Assembly: GCF_900112525.1 (NCBI RefSeq)
Contig: NZ_FOMD01000001.1
Location: forward strand, 1,364,001 to 1,428,000
Direction: 5' to 3'
Source: Klenkia taihuensis
Lineage (GTDB): Bacteria > Actinomycetota > Actinomycetes > Mycobacteriales > Geodermatophilaceae
Length of the DNA: 64,000 bases
In this document: in pieces, positions 37,374 through 45,507 of the stretch
Position numbering within the stretch: position 1 is the stretch's first letter
How the letters are laid out: each line of letters begins with the position of its first letter
Program-made: the position numbers and the translations under genes
The notes under the pieces: generated by a model
The model's input: only the letters and a program-made list of their open reading frames with translations
Databases searched by the model: none
What the model was told of the DNA's origin: nothing

Positions 37374-38576
37374 ATGGTCAAGCCCGCAGCCCAGAACCGC
37401 TCCGTCATCGTCGGCGGCGCCCGCACCCCGATGGGCCGGCTGCTCGGCTCCCTCAAGGACTTCTCCGCCGCCGACCTCGGCGGCGTCGCCATCAAGGGCG
37501 CCCTGGAGAAGGCCGGGGTCAGCGGCGACCAGGTCGAGTACGTGATCATGGGCCAGGTCATCCTGGCCGGGGCCGGCCAGAACCCGGCCCGCCCGGCCGC
37601 GGTCGCCGGCGGCATCCCGATGAGCGTGCCCTCGTTCACCCTGAACAAGGTGTGCCTGTCCGGCATCGACGCCATCGCGCTGGCCGACCAGCTCATCCGG
37701 GCCGGGGAGTTCGACGTCGTCGTCGCCGGTGGCATGGAGTCGATGACCCAGGCGCCGCACCTGCTCGCGAACTCGCGCACCGGCACCAAGTACGGCGACA
37801 CGACGCTGGTCGACGCGATGGCCCACGACGGGCTGTCCGACACCTTCGACCAGGTCGCCATGGGCCTGCTGACCGAGCAGGCCAACAGCCGCTACGACCT
37901 GACCCGCGAGGAGCAGGACGCCTTCGCCGCGGCCAGTCACCAGCGCGCGGCCGCCGCGCACAAGAACGGGCTGTTCGACGACGAGGTCGTTACGGTGCAG
38001 ATCCCGCAGCGCAAGGGCGACCCGATCGAGTTCCGCGAGGACGAGGGCATCCGCGCCGACACCACCACCGAGTCGCTCGGCAAGCTGAAGCCGGCGTTCA
38101 CGAAGGACGGCACGATCACCGCGGGCACCGCCTCGCAGATCTCCGACGGCGCCTGCGCCGTCGTCGTGATGAGCGCGGCCAAGGCCGCCGAGCTCGGCTG
38201 CACGGTGCTGGCCGAGATCGGCGCGCACGGCGTCGTCGCCGGTCCCGACGCCACCCTGCAGCAGCAGCCGTCGCGGGCCATCGCCGCGGCCTGCGAGCGG
38301 GAGGGCATCAGCCCGGCCGACCTGGACCTGGTCGAGATCAACGAGGCCTTCGCCGCGGTGGGCATCGTGTCCACCCGGGAGCTCGGGCTGGACCCGGAGA
38401 AGGTCAACGTCAACGGCGGCGCCATCGCGCTGGGCCACCCGGTCGGCATGAGCGGCGCGCGCATCGTGCTGCACCTGGCGCTGGAGCTCAAGCGCCGCGG
38501 CGGCGGCACCGGTGCGGCCGCGCTGTGCGGTGGCGGTGGCCAGGGCGACGCCCTGGTCGTGCACGTCCCCGCCTGA
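37374..38576 (+). CDS. Acetyl-CoA acetyltransferase (thiolase)
   Basis: 400-residue biosynthetic-type thiolase joining two acetyl-CoA into acetoacetyl-CoA, or the reverse. Nucleophile Cys94 is in [11 protein letters not shown], the catalytic His in [12 protein letters not shown], and the second Cys in [11 protein letters not shown]. It corresponds in position to fadA4 of mycobacteria. It would feed acetoacetyl-CoA into the ethylmalonyl-CoA route. The meaB GTG follows the stop by 2 nt, so both are one operon. Confidence 0.94.
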   Translation: MVKPAAQNRSVIVGGARTPMGRLLGSLKDFSAADLGGVAIKGALEKAGVSGDQVEYVIMGQVILAGAGQNPARPAAVAGGIPMSVPSFTLNKVCLSGIDAIALADQLIRAGEFDVVVAGGMESMTQAPHLLANSRTGTKYGDTTLVDAMAHDGLSDTFDQVAMGLLTEQANSRYDLTREEQDAFAAASHQRAAAAHKNGLFDDEVVTVQIPQRKGDPIEFREDEGIRADTTTESLGKLKPAFTKDGTITAGTASQISDGACAVVVMSAAKAAELGCTVLAEIGAHGVVAGPDATLQQQPSRAIAAACEREGISPADLDLVEINEAFAAVGIVSTRELGLDPEKVNVNGGAIALGHPVGMSGARIVLHLALELKRRGGGTGAAALCGGGGQGDALVVHVPA

Positions 38577-38578
38577 CG

Positions 38579-39529
38579 GTGGGACGCCGGACCCCGGACG
38601 TCGGCGCGCTCGTCGCCGGCGCCCGGGACGGCGACCCGCGCTCGGTCGCCCGGCTGATCTCCCTCGTGGAGCAGGAGAGCCCGGCGCTGCGCGAGGTCGC
38701 CGCGGCGCTGGCCCCGCACACCGGCCGGGCCCAGGTGCTGGGCATCACCGGCCCGCCCGGGGTCGGCAAGTCCACGACCACCACCGCGCTGATCCGCGGC
38801 CTGCGCGAGCGCGACCTGCGGGTCGGGGTGCTGGCCGTCGACCCCTCGTCCCCGTTCTCCGGCGGCGCGCTGCTCGGGGACCGGGTGCGGATGGGTGACC
38901 ACGCCGACGACCCCGGCGTCTTCATCCGCTCGATGGCCTCCCGGGGGCATCTCGGCGGGCTGTCCTGGGCCACCCCGCAGGCGCTGCGGGTGCTCGACGG
39001 CGCCGGCTGCGACGTCGTCGTCGTGGAGACCGTCGGCGTGGGCCAGTCCGAGCTGGAGGTCGCCTCGCTCGCCGACACCACCCTGGTGCTGGTGGCGCCG
39101 GGGATGGGCGACGGCGTCCAGGCCGCCAAGGCCGGGATCCTCGAGGTCGCCGACGTGTTCGTGGTGAACAAGGCCGACCGCGAGGGTGCCGACCGCACCA
39201 CCCGCGAGCTGCGCTCCATGCTCACCATGGCGCCGCCGTCGGACTGGCGGGCACCGGTGGTGCGCACCGTCGCGTCGGAGGGGCGCGGCGTGGACGACGT
39301 GCTGGCCCGGGTCGAGGAGCACCGGGCCTGGCTCGCCTCCTCCGGCGAGGGCGACCGGCGCCGCCGGGTCCGGGCCGCGCGGGAGATCGAGGCCATCGCC
39401 GTCGGCGAGCTGCGCCGGCGGATGGGCGACGTCGGCGGGGCGGGTGCGGTCGACGCGCTCGCCGACCGGGTGGTCGCGGGGGAGTGCGACCCCTACGCCG
39501 CGGCGGACGAGCTCGTCGGGCGGCTCTGA
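38579..39529 (+). CDS. meaB: MeaB-type GTPase, acyl-CoA mutase chaperone
   Basis: G3E P-loop GTPase that protects B12-dependent acyl-CoA mutases and gates cofactor loading. 316 residues; P-loop GPPGVGKS at 58-65, magnesium motif VDPSSPFSGGALLGDRVRM, ETVGVGQSE switch, and NKADRE base-recognition motif. GTG 38579 gives a start directly before VGALVAGARDGD, the usual N-terminal helix. Likely partner is the mutase at 22461. Its pairing with thiolase links B12 maintenance to acetyl-CoA assimilation. Confidence 0.93.
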   Translation: MGRRTPDVGALVAGARDGDPRSVARLISLVEQESPALREVAAALAPHTGRAQVLGITGPPGVGKSTTTTALIRGLRERDLRVGVLAVDPSSPFSGGALLGDRVRMGDHADDPGVFIRSMASRGHLGGLSWATPQALRVLDGAGCDVVVVETVGVGQSELEVASLADTTLVLVAPGMGDGVQAAKAGILEVADVFVVNKADREGADRTTRELRSMLTMAPPSDWRAPVVRTVASEGRGVDDVLARVEEHRAWLASSGEGDRRRRVRAAREIEAIAVGELRRRMGDVGGAGAVDALADRVVAGECDPYAAADELVGRL

Positions 39530-39541
39530 GGGGGCCCGGGG

Positions 39542-39553
39542 GAGACTGGGCCC
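39542..39553 (+). promoter_or_regulatory. Candidate -10 box, leaderless start of FAD oxidoreductase
   Basis: GAGACT (39542-39547) is followed by 6 nt and ATG 39554, with no ribosome site. Confidence 0.4.
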
Positions 39554-41026
39554 ATGAGTTCGCGACCGGATGCCGTCGTCGTCGGAGCCGGGCCGAACGG
39601 GCTGGCCGCCGCCCTGCGGCTGTCGGCCGCGGGCCTGCGGGTGCAGGTCGTGGAGCGGGCGTCCCGGCCCGGCGGGGGCATGCGCACCGAGGAGGTCACG
39701 CTCCCCGGCTTCGCGCACGACATCTGCTCCGCGGTGCACCCGATGGGCGTGGCCTCCCCGTTCTTCCGGGAGTTCGACTGGGCCTCCCGCGGGGTGCGGA
39801 TGATCCACCCCGAGATCGCCTTCGCCCACCCGCTGGACGGCGGGCAGGCCGCGATCGCCCACCACGACCTGGAGCGCACGGCGGCCGGCCTCGGCGCCGA
39901 CGGGGACGCCTACCGCGCGCTGCTCGGCCCGCTGGTGGAGCACGGCGACGACGTCATCGACTACTTCCTGTCCTCGGCCTTCCGGCGGCTGCCCACCCGA
40001 AGCCCCGGCGCGGTCACCCGGTTCGCCCTCAACGCGCTGCCCAACGTCCGCTGGCTGGCCCACCGCGCCTTCGACGGCGAACCGGCCCGCGCGCTGGTCG
40101 GCGGCGCCGCGGCGCACGGGATGCTCGACCTGACCCGCCCGCTCACCGCGGGCCTGGGCATGGTGCTCACGATGCTGGCCCACCACCGCGGCTGGCCGCT
40201 GCCCGAGGGCGGCACGCAGCGGATGGCCGACGCGATGGTCACCGCGCTGGAGCAGCAGGGCGGCTCGGTGGAGTACGACCACGAGGTCACCGACCTGCGC
40301 GAGTTCGACGGCGTCGCGGCGGTGCTGCTGGACACCTCGCCCGACGCGTTCGTCGCCATGGCCGGGGACCGCCTGCCCCCGGGCTACGGGCGCTGGGTGC
40401 GCCGCTACAAGCACGGCCCGGGCGTGTTCAAGGTCGACTGGGCGCTGTCGGACCCGGTGCCGTGGACCCACCCCGACGTCCGCCGGGCCGGCACCGTGCA
40501 CGTGGCCGGCACCCTGGCCGAGACCATCGCCGGGGAGGCCGCGCCCGCCGCCGGCCGGCTCACCGACCGGCCCTACGTGCTGGCCGTCCAGCCCACCGTG
40601 GTCGACCCGACCCGGGCACCCGAGGGCAAGCACGTGTTCTGGGCCTACGTGCACGTGCCGCACGGCTCGGACGTCGACATGACCACCCAGATCGAGGCCC
40701 AGGTCGAGCGGTTCGCCCCCGGCTTCCGGGACACGATCCTGGCGCGGGCGACGAAGACCGCCCCGCAGATGCAGGAGTGGAACCCCAACAACGTCGGCGG
40801 CGACATCTCCAACGGCGAGGCGTCGCTGCTGCAGATGCTGGCCCGCCCGGTGCCGCGCTGGAACACCTACTCCACGCCGATGGACCACGTCTTCCTGGCC
40901 TCGGCGGCCACCCCGCCCGGGCCCGCGGTGCACGGCATGTGCGGCGACAACGCGGCACGGGTGGCCCTGCGGAAGGTGTTCGGCGTCCGCGACGTCCCAC
41001 CCCTGCGCCCCGCCCCGCCCACCTGA
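39554..41026 (+). CDS. FAD-dependent oxidoreductase, phytoene desaturase/PYROXD2-like
   Basis: 490 residues. The N-terminal FAD motif is VVGAGPNGLAAALRLSAAGL followed by the acidic strand end VVERASRPGGGMRTEE. Further family blocks are LPEGGTQRMADAMVTALEQQGG and the C-terminal GDNAARVAL. The GPNG form of the dinucleotide motif points to the carotenoid-desaturase-like NAD(P)/FAD group; no carotenoid genes are nearby, so substrate is unknown. No signal peptide. The gene ends 15 nt before the palindromic repeat at 41041. Confidence 0.82.
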   Translation: MSSRPDAVVVGAGPNGLAAALRLSAAGLRVQVVERASRPGGGMRTEEVTLPGFAHDICSAVHPMGVASPFFREFDWASRGVRMIHPEIAFAHPLDGGQAAIAHHDLERTAAGLGADGDAYRALLGPLVEHGDDVIDYFLSSAFRRLPTRSPGAVTRFALNALPNVRWLAHRAFDGEPARALVGGAAAHGMLDLTRPLTAGLGMVLTMLAHHRGWPLPEGGTQRMADAMVTALEQQGGSVEYDHEVTDLREFDGVAAVLLDTSPDAFVAMAGDRLPPGYGRWVRRYKHGPGVFKVDWALSDPVPWTHPDVRRAGTVHVAGTLAETIAGEAAPAAGRLTDRPYVLAVQPTVVDPTRAPEGKHVFWAYVHVPHGSDVDMTTQIEAQVERFAPGFRDTILARATKTAPQMQEWNPNNVGGDISNGEASLLQMLARPVPRWNTYSTPMDHVFLASAATPPGPAVHGMCGDNAARVALRKVFGVRDVPPLRPAPPT

Positions 41027-41040
41027 CCCCGGCGCTCGGT

Positions 41041-41108
41041 TCCCGCTCGATGTGACTCGTTGCGGTGTCGGTCGGCCAGGAGCCCGCCGGATGTCACATC
41101 GAGCGGGA
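41041..41108. repeat. Palindromic repeat A (downstream of DUF559 gene)
   Basis: Outer arms TCCCGCTCGATGTGAC (41041-41056) and its exact complement (41093-41108) are 16 bp long around 36 nt. The 59-nt core 41049-41107 matches repeat B (42053-42111) at 49 positions without gaps, in direct orientation; the best-kept parts are GATGTGACTCGT.GCGGTGTCGG and GGATGTCACATC. The stop codon of the minus-strand DUF559 gene lies in the right arm. It also sits between convergent genes and could act as a two-way terminator. Confidence 0.85.
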
Positions 41109-41960
41109 CAGCTCGGCCGCGACCCGGGCCACCAGCGCCGTCGGGTGCCTCAGGTCCTCGGCCGTCACGAAGACGACCCGCCAGCCGGCGGCGGTCAGCC
41201 GGTTCAGGCGTGCCCGGTCGCGGGCGAACTGCTCGGTGCCGCCGTGCCAGCGGCCGTCGTACTCCAGTGCGACCCGGTGCCCCGGCCAGGCGAAGTCGAC
41301 CCGGGCGATCTCCCGACCCCCGTGCACGACGCGGAACTGGGCGACCGGCCGGGGCAACCGCGACCGGTGCAGGAGCAGCCGGACGACGGTCTCCGTCGGT
41401 GACTCCGCGAGACCGTCGGCCAACCGGACGACGTCCTCGGCCCGGCGGGCACCCCGCGAGCGGTCCGCCACGGCCGCGGCGAGCAGCTCGGGCTGGTCGA
41501 CCGGCACGGCGCCCAGGAAGCGGTCGACCAGGACGACGGCGTCGTCGCGGGGTGCGGCCACGGCGAGGTCGAGCCCGGTACGGACCAGGTCGGTGACCGG
41601 GACGCCGCGTACCACCACCTCCTCGGGCGGCAGCGCACGCCGACGGACCGCGACGCCGTGGATCCGGCCGGCCGTGCTCCCCGGCGGAAGGGTCACCTCG
41701 ACGTCGTCGGCCGGCCCGGCCAGCGGCACACCCCACAGCACGGCGGCGCTCCGGCCGCACACCACCGCGGACGGCAGCAGCAACCGGACGGCGGCAGCGC
41801 GCGTGCGGTGGTCGAGCACGACGTCCGGCCCGGCGTACAGGTCCCGGGCCAGGGCACGGAACGCGGTGGAGCGCAGGTGCGCGGGGGTCAGCTGTCCGCC
41901 CCGCACCGCATCGGAGCCGCGGAAGACGACGGCCCGGAGCTCGGGAGGGCAGGACGGCAT
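41094..41960 (-). CDS. DUF559-domain putative endonuclease with AbiEi-like N-terminal region
   Basis: 288 residues from ATG 41960. The C-terminal ~90 residues form a DUF559/Vsr-like PD-(D/E)xK nuclease core: D222 (ARVDFAWPG), E233 and D235 (LEYDGRWH) with His239, then a helix FARDRARLNRLTAAGW and strand RVVFVTAEDL. The first ~190 residues resemble the winged-helix/AbiEi-type region often attached to DUF559. No partner toxin or methylase is adjacent. The final residues SRSM and the stop are encoded by the arm of repeat A, and an in-frame upstream extension would read through repeat B. Role unproven; defence or mobility are both possible. Confidence 0.8.
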   Translation of the reverse strand: MPSCPPELRAVVFRGSDAVRGGQLTPAHLRSTAFRALARDLYAGPDVVLDHRTRAAAVRLLLPSAVVCGRSAAVLWGVPLAGPADDVEVTLPPGSTAGRIHGVAVRRRALPPEEVVVRGVPVTDLVRTGLDLAVAAPRDDAVVLVDRFLGAVPVDQPELLAAAVADRSRGARRAEDVVRLADGLAESPTETVVRLLLHRSRLPRPVAQFRVVHGGREIARVDFAWPGHRVALEYDGRWHGGTEQFARDRARLNRLTAAGWRVVFVTAEDLRHPTALVARVAAELSRSM

Positions 41961-42048
41961 CGGCGGCACGGCCGCAGGATGGCGCACCGGGGAGCCGTCG
42001 TCCGGAGTGTCCACAGGGGCGCCCGGGTCCGGGCCCGTCGGCCAGGCT

Positions 42049-42112
42049 GCTGGATGTGACTCGTCGCGGTGTCGGGACACCGCGACCCCGCTGGATGTCA
42101 CATCCAGCGGGG
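42049..42112. repeat. Palindromic repeat B (upstream of DUF559 gene)
   Basis: Outer arms GCTGGATGTGAC (42049-42060) and GTCACATCCAGC (42097-42108). Inside, TCGCGGTGTC (42064-42073) pairs with GACACCGCGA (42076-42085). The right part, CCCCGCTGGATGT-C-ACATCCAGCGGGG (42086-42112), is a 13-bp-arm palindrome that starts 10 nt past the NlpC/P60 stop and could end that transcript. The copy is related to repeat A, 1004 bp away in direct orientation. Confidence 0.85.
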
Positions 42113-42122
42113 TCAGGGGTGG

Positions 42123-42665
42123 TCAGGCGACGCGGCGGGCGAACTGGTAGCCGGGCATGTCGACGCTGCCGGTGACGACGCCGGTGTCGGAGTTCAGCGC
42201 GTGCACCACCTGGCCGTCGCCGATGTAGATCGCCACGTGGCTGACCGGCGAGTAGTAGAAGACCAGGTCGCCGGGCTGCAGCGCGGCGCGGTCCACCGGG
42301 GTGCCGACGGCGGCCTGGTCGGCGCTGCGGCGGGGCAGCTCCACCCCGGCGGCGGCGAAGGACTGCTGGGTCAGCCCGGAGCAGTCGTAGGCGGAGGGGC
42401 CGTTGCCGCCGTAGGCGTAGGCGTCGCCGACCTGGGCCATCGCGTGGTCGACTGCGGTCTGGGTCGCCGGGGTGGGGGCCACGATGCCCGAGGACGGCGC
42501 GGGGGCGTCGGTCACCGCGACGGGTGCGGCCTGGGCGGTACCGGTGGCGCCGGGCAGGACGCCGACGGCCAGGGCGGCCGCGGCGGCGCCGGTGAACACG
42601 AACCGGCCGAGGCGGCTGCGCAGGCCGGTGGTGGTGCTGGGGGAGGTCATGGAGGTGGGGGCCAC
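42123..42665 (-). CDS. Secreted NlpC/P60 peptidoglycan hydrolase
   Basis: 180 residues. GTG 42665 is favoured over ATG 42650 since AGGAGAGG lies 8 nt before it. The signal peptide ([25 protein letters not shown]) precedes a short linker and one NlpC/P60 domain with catalytic Cys95 (YDCSGLTQQSF), His143 (SHVAIYIGD) and His155. Such enzymes cut D-Glu to meso-DAP bonds in wall peptides. No LysM or SH3 wall-binding module. The mRNA appears to have a long leader. Confidence 0.92.
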   Translation of the reverse strand: MAPTSMTSPSTTTGLRSRLGRFVFTGAAAAALAVGVLPGATGTAQAAPVAVTDAPAPSSGIVAPTPATQTAVDHAMAQVGDAYAYGGNGPSAYDCSGLTQQSFAAAGVELPRRSADQAAVGTPVDRAALQPGDLVFYYSPVSHVAIYIGDGQVVHALNSDTGVVTGSVDMPGYQFARRVA

Positions 42666-42894
42666 GGATCGGTCCTCTCCTGGTCGTCCGCCGGGGACAC
42701 CGGACCGCACCGCTGCGGGGCAGGGGCGGACGGACGTCGGGGACAGCTGCGCTCCGGCGCATCCTGGATCGGCCCGCCCGCGGCGGTCGCCGAACTGCCC
42801 GGCCGGACCCGCGCGCCGGTCGTCGACCGACGCGGGTGCCCTGGCGGTGCCGGTCGGTCGCGGGGTGCCCCGCCCGGCCGGCTCGCCCACCGTA
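42666..42894 (-). promoter_or_regulatory. Long GC-rich leader of the NlpC/P60 gene
   Basis: The minus-strand -10 candidate TACGGT lies at 42894-42889, giving a transcript start near 42882 and a leader of about 217 nt. It contains a strong hairpin (42807-42837, with 7- and 6-bp stems separated by a small bulge). I looked for the conserved blocks of the c-di-AMP riboswitch often found before such genes and did not find them. The rest of the 328-nt gap to 42994 shows only the divergent promoter of the next gene. Confidence 0.4.
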
Positions 42895-42980
42895 GCCAGA
42901 CCCCGGGGGCGGGTCGCAACCAGGCGTGACGAGCCCCACAGCGGCCCGGGGTGGCCCCGGCGGACCGGTCCCGGCGGTGG

Positions 42981-42993
42981 GACGATGGCCCCC
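42981..42993 (+). promoter_or_regulatory. Candidate -10 box, leaderless thioredoxin/TPR gene
   Basis: GACGAT (42981-42986) precedes ATG 42994 by 7 nt. This argues for 42994 as the start rather than ATG 42985, which overlaps the box. Confidence 0.4.
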
Positions 42994-43971
42994 ATGCAGC
43001 CGTCCCGCCCCGCCCGACCCGGCCAGCCCACCGACCCCCGCGCCGCCGCGCAGCAGGCCCAGCTGGCCGCCTCGCTGGCCGGGGCGGTCGACCTGGCCGC
43101 GGTGAAGGCGCGCTCGGACGCCGCCGCCCGCGCGGCGGCCGCCCCGCCGCCCAGCGCCGCGGCCCCCGCCGGTGCGCCCGGGGCCGCCGTGGTCGACGTC
43201 GACGAGGCCACCTTCCAGACCGAGGTCATCGACCGCTCCTTCCAGGTCCCGGTCGTGCTGGACCTGTGGGCCGAGTGGTGCGGCCCCTGCAAGCAGCTCT
43301 CCCCGGTGCTGGAGAAGCTGGCCGCCGAGGGCGGGGGCAGCTGGGTGCTGGCCAAGGTCGACGTCGACGGCAACCCCAACCTGGCCCAGGGCCTGCGCGT
43401 GCAGGGCATCCCCGCGGTCAAGGCCGTGTGGCAGGGCCAGCTGGTCGCCGAGTTCACCGGGGCCATCCCCGAGGAGCAGGCCCGGCAGTTCGTCACCGAG
43501 CTCGTCGCGGCCACCACCGGGGGAGCGGTCCCCGGGGCCGCCGCCGAGCCCGAGGAGCCCGAGGACCCGCGCCTGGACGCCGCCGAGGCCGCCCTCGACG
43601 CCGGTGACCTCGCCGGGGCGGAGGCCGCCTACCAGCAGATCCTCGACGCCGAGCCCGACCACCCGGTGGCCTCGGTCGCCATCAAGCAGGTCGCGCTGTT
43701 CCGCCGCGCCGAGGAGGCCGGCCCGAACGCGCTGGACGCCGCCGACGCCGCCCCCGACGACGTCGCCGCGCAGACCCGCGCCGCGGACTTCCTGCTCGGC
43801 ACCGGCGACGTCGACGGGGCCTTCGCCCGGCTGCTGGACGTCGTCCGGCGCACCGCGGGGGAGGACCGGGACGCCGCGCGGCTGCACCTGGTCGAGCTGT
43901 TCGGCGTCGTGGGCAACGACGACCCCCGGGTCGGGGCCGCCCGCCGGCAGCTGTCCGCCGCCCTCTTCTGA
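42994..43971 (+). CDS. Thioredoxin-fold / tetratricopeptide co-chaperone (CnoX/YbbN-like)
   Basis: 325 residues: an Ala/Pro-rich start, a thioredoxin domain (~65-175) with active-site WCGPC at 95-99, and a C-terminal TPR-like helical domain (AAEAALDAGDLAGAEAAYQQIL, FLLGTGDVDGAFARLLDVV). YbbN/CnoX proteins protect unfolded proteins from oxidation and pass them to chaperones. Mycobacteria keep an orthologue just before glgB (Rv1324 from memory), as here. No signal peptide, so cytoplasmic. Confidence 0.9.
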   Translation: MQPSRPARPGQPTDPRAAAQQAQLAASLAGAVDLAAVKARSDAAARAAAAPPPSAAAPAGAPGAAVVDVDEATFQTEVIDRSFQVPVVLDLWAEWCGPCKQLSPVLEKLAAEGGGSWVLAKVDVDGNPNLAQGLRVQGIPAVKAVWQGQLVAEFTGAIPEEQARQFVTELVAATTGGAVPGAAAEPEEPEDPRLDAAEAALDAGDLAGAEAAYQQILDAEPDHPVASVAIKQVALFRRAEEAGPNALDAADAAPDDVAAQTRAADFLLGTGDVDGAFARLLDVVRRTAGEDRDAARLHLVELFGVVGNDDPRVGAARRQLSAALF

Positions 43972-43981
43972 GGGCGGCCGG

Positions 43982-45382
43982 TCAGGCCTCCAGCCCGCAG
44001 GAGGTCAGGCCGTACAGGAAGCCCTGCCGGAAGACGTCGACCAGCTGGAAGCCCGAGAGGCTGACGTCGGGGAAGACGGTCGGGTCCTTGCCGTAGCTGA
44101 GCAGGAAGGTCACGGCCTCGTCGAAGTCGCCGGGGGACAGCCGGATGGTCGGCACCTCGCCGTAGAGGGCGGCCCCGGAGAAGGCGCCGGCCTGGCAGGT
44201 GGCCGAGCGGATGGCGTCCTCGTCGTCGGTGGACAGCCCGAGCTGCTGGCGGGCGGCCAGGCCGTAGGGGATGGCCACCGCGGTGAGCACCGCGTAGTCG
44301 CCGATCTCGTCGTAGGCGGGCTCGGCGAGGTCGGTCTCGTCGTAGTAGACGGTGTCGTCGTCGGCGCAGAAGCCGGCCTTGGTGTCCGGTGCCAGGCAGC
44401 CCGGGGCGTCGCCGTCGAAGGACTCGATGGTCGGGTCGCTGAAGTCGGTGCCCAGGTCGTCGGGGAAGGAGTCGGTGTAGTACTCGGGCAGCGCGGTCTG
44501 GATCAGGCCGGCGACCTCATCCGGCGGGGCGTTGCCGTCGTTGACCAGGTCCGCGTCGGTGAACTCGCCCTGGGTGAAGACCCGGTCGGACTCGTAGTTG
44601 TCCCGGCAGGCCGCGGCGCCGCCGTCGTAGCCGTCCTGGATGGCCGACACGCGGTCGAAGTAGGAGCCGTGCGCCTGGGTGTCCTCGGCGCTGGTCCCCG
44701 GGGGGTCGCGGACGATGAAGTAGCCGGCCAGCAGCCCGTCGAGCTCGGGCGCGCGGATGGTCTCGTGGGAGGCGTTGCCGTCGGCGACCCAGCGGGTCCA
44801 GGCACCGGCGAAGCAGTCGGCCTGCGTCTCGGTGTTGATCGAGGTGTCGTTCGCCGGGTAGCCGACCCGGCCCTGGATGGCGTGGCCGAACTCGTGGGCC
44901 ATGATCAGCGCGGGCAGGAAGCGGCCGTACTCGTCGGCGAGCTCCTGCAGGAAGGCCCGGTCGTAGCTGATCGAGTCCTCGTTGGAGGCGCCGACGTCGG
45001 GCGGGCAGTAGAACGCGTTCTGCTCCACCTCCTCGGGGGCGGCGCTGCAGCCGATCTCGCCGTCGGGGTAGGCCGACTCGTCGACGTCACCGGGGTCGAC
45101 GGAGAAGTAGCCGCCGGCCAGCTGCGGGAAGTCCTCGCCGTAGACCTCCGGGAACTGCTGCGTCCAGAAGTCGACCAGGTCGGCCAGCGCGTTGCGCGCG
45201 GTGACGTCGGCCGGGGTCTCCGCGGCGCCGGTGATCGGGAACTGCTCGGGCGCGACGTCGGTGATCGGGGGCTGCGCGGAGCTCGCCTGGCCGGTCACGA
45301 TGCTCGTGCCGCACCCGGAGACCAGCAGGGCCAGGGACACGAGGCCGGCGGCCAGGGCCACCGGGCGGGACGTCGCGGTCAT
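43982..45382 (-). CDS. Lipoprotein zinc metallopeptidase (YpfJ-like)
   Basis: 466 residues. Lipobox LVSGC (lipid on Cys24) anchors it outside the membrane. The zinc site is HEFGH (163-167), with ETQADCFAG at 185-193 supplying the next acidic ligand, a pattern of the neutral zinc metallopeptidase family. Cys pairs (GCSAAP, AFYCPP, GCLAPD, GFCADD) suggest disulfides. Substrate unknown. ATG 45382; the stop is 10 nt from the convergent thioredoxin/TPR stop. Confidence 0.85.
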   Translation of the reverse strand: MTATSRPVALAAGLVSLALLVSGCGTSIVTGQASSAQPPITDVAPEQFPITGAAETPADVTARNALADLVDFWTQQFPEVYGEDFPQLAGGYFSVDPGDVDESAYPDGEIGCSAAPEEVEQNAFYCPPDVGASNEDSISYDRAFLQELADEYGRFLPALIMAHEFGHAIQGRVGYPANDTSINTETQADCFAGAWTRWVADGNASHETIRAPELDGLLAGYFIVRDPPGTSAEDTQAHGSYFDRVSAIQDGYDGGAAACRDNYESDRVFTQGEFTDADLVNDGNAPPDEVAGLIQTALPEYYTDSFPDDLGTDFSDPTIESFDGDAPGCLAPDTKAGFCADDDTVYYDETDLAEPAYDEIGDYAVLTAVAIPYGLAARQQLGLSTDDEDAIRSATCQAGAFSGAALYGEVPTIRLSPGDFDEAVTFLLSYGKDPTVFPDVSLSGFQLVDVFRQGFLYGLTSCGLEA

Positions 45383-45464
45383 GGGCTCCCGTTCTGCGTC
45401 GGTCCGGAACCGGCCCGGACGGCGGGACCATCATGGCCGACCGCGGGCGCCCCCGCGACGAGAC

Positions 45465-45500
45465 GGGCCCCGGACCACCCCGAGGGGGAGTCCGGGGCCC
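45465..45500 (-). terminator. Hairpin terminator after glgB
   Basis: GGGCCCCGGAC (45465-45475) pairs exactly with GTCCGGGGCCC (45490-45500), with an extra CCCC/GGGG inside the loop. It begins 8 nt beyond the glgB stop on the minus strand. Confidence 0.75.
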
Positions 45501-45507
45501 GGAGGCG

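Noticed and set aside
41961-42101. Longer N-terminus of the DUF559 protein starting inside repeat B
   Set aside because: The extra ~47 residues translate the palindromic repeat and an unconserved Pro-rich stretch; ATG 41960 precedes the domain and is preferred, though the overlap itself is noted as a finding.
42666-42882. c-di-AMP (ydaO) riboswitch before the NlpC/P60 gene
   Set aside because: The expected conserved blocks (GGGGUGAAU-like and CAGCUAACC-like) are absent on reading the minus strand.
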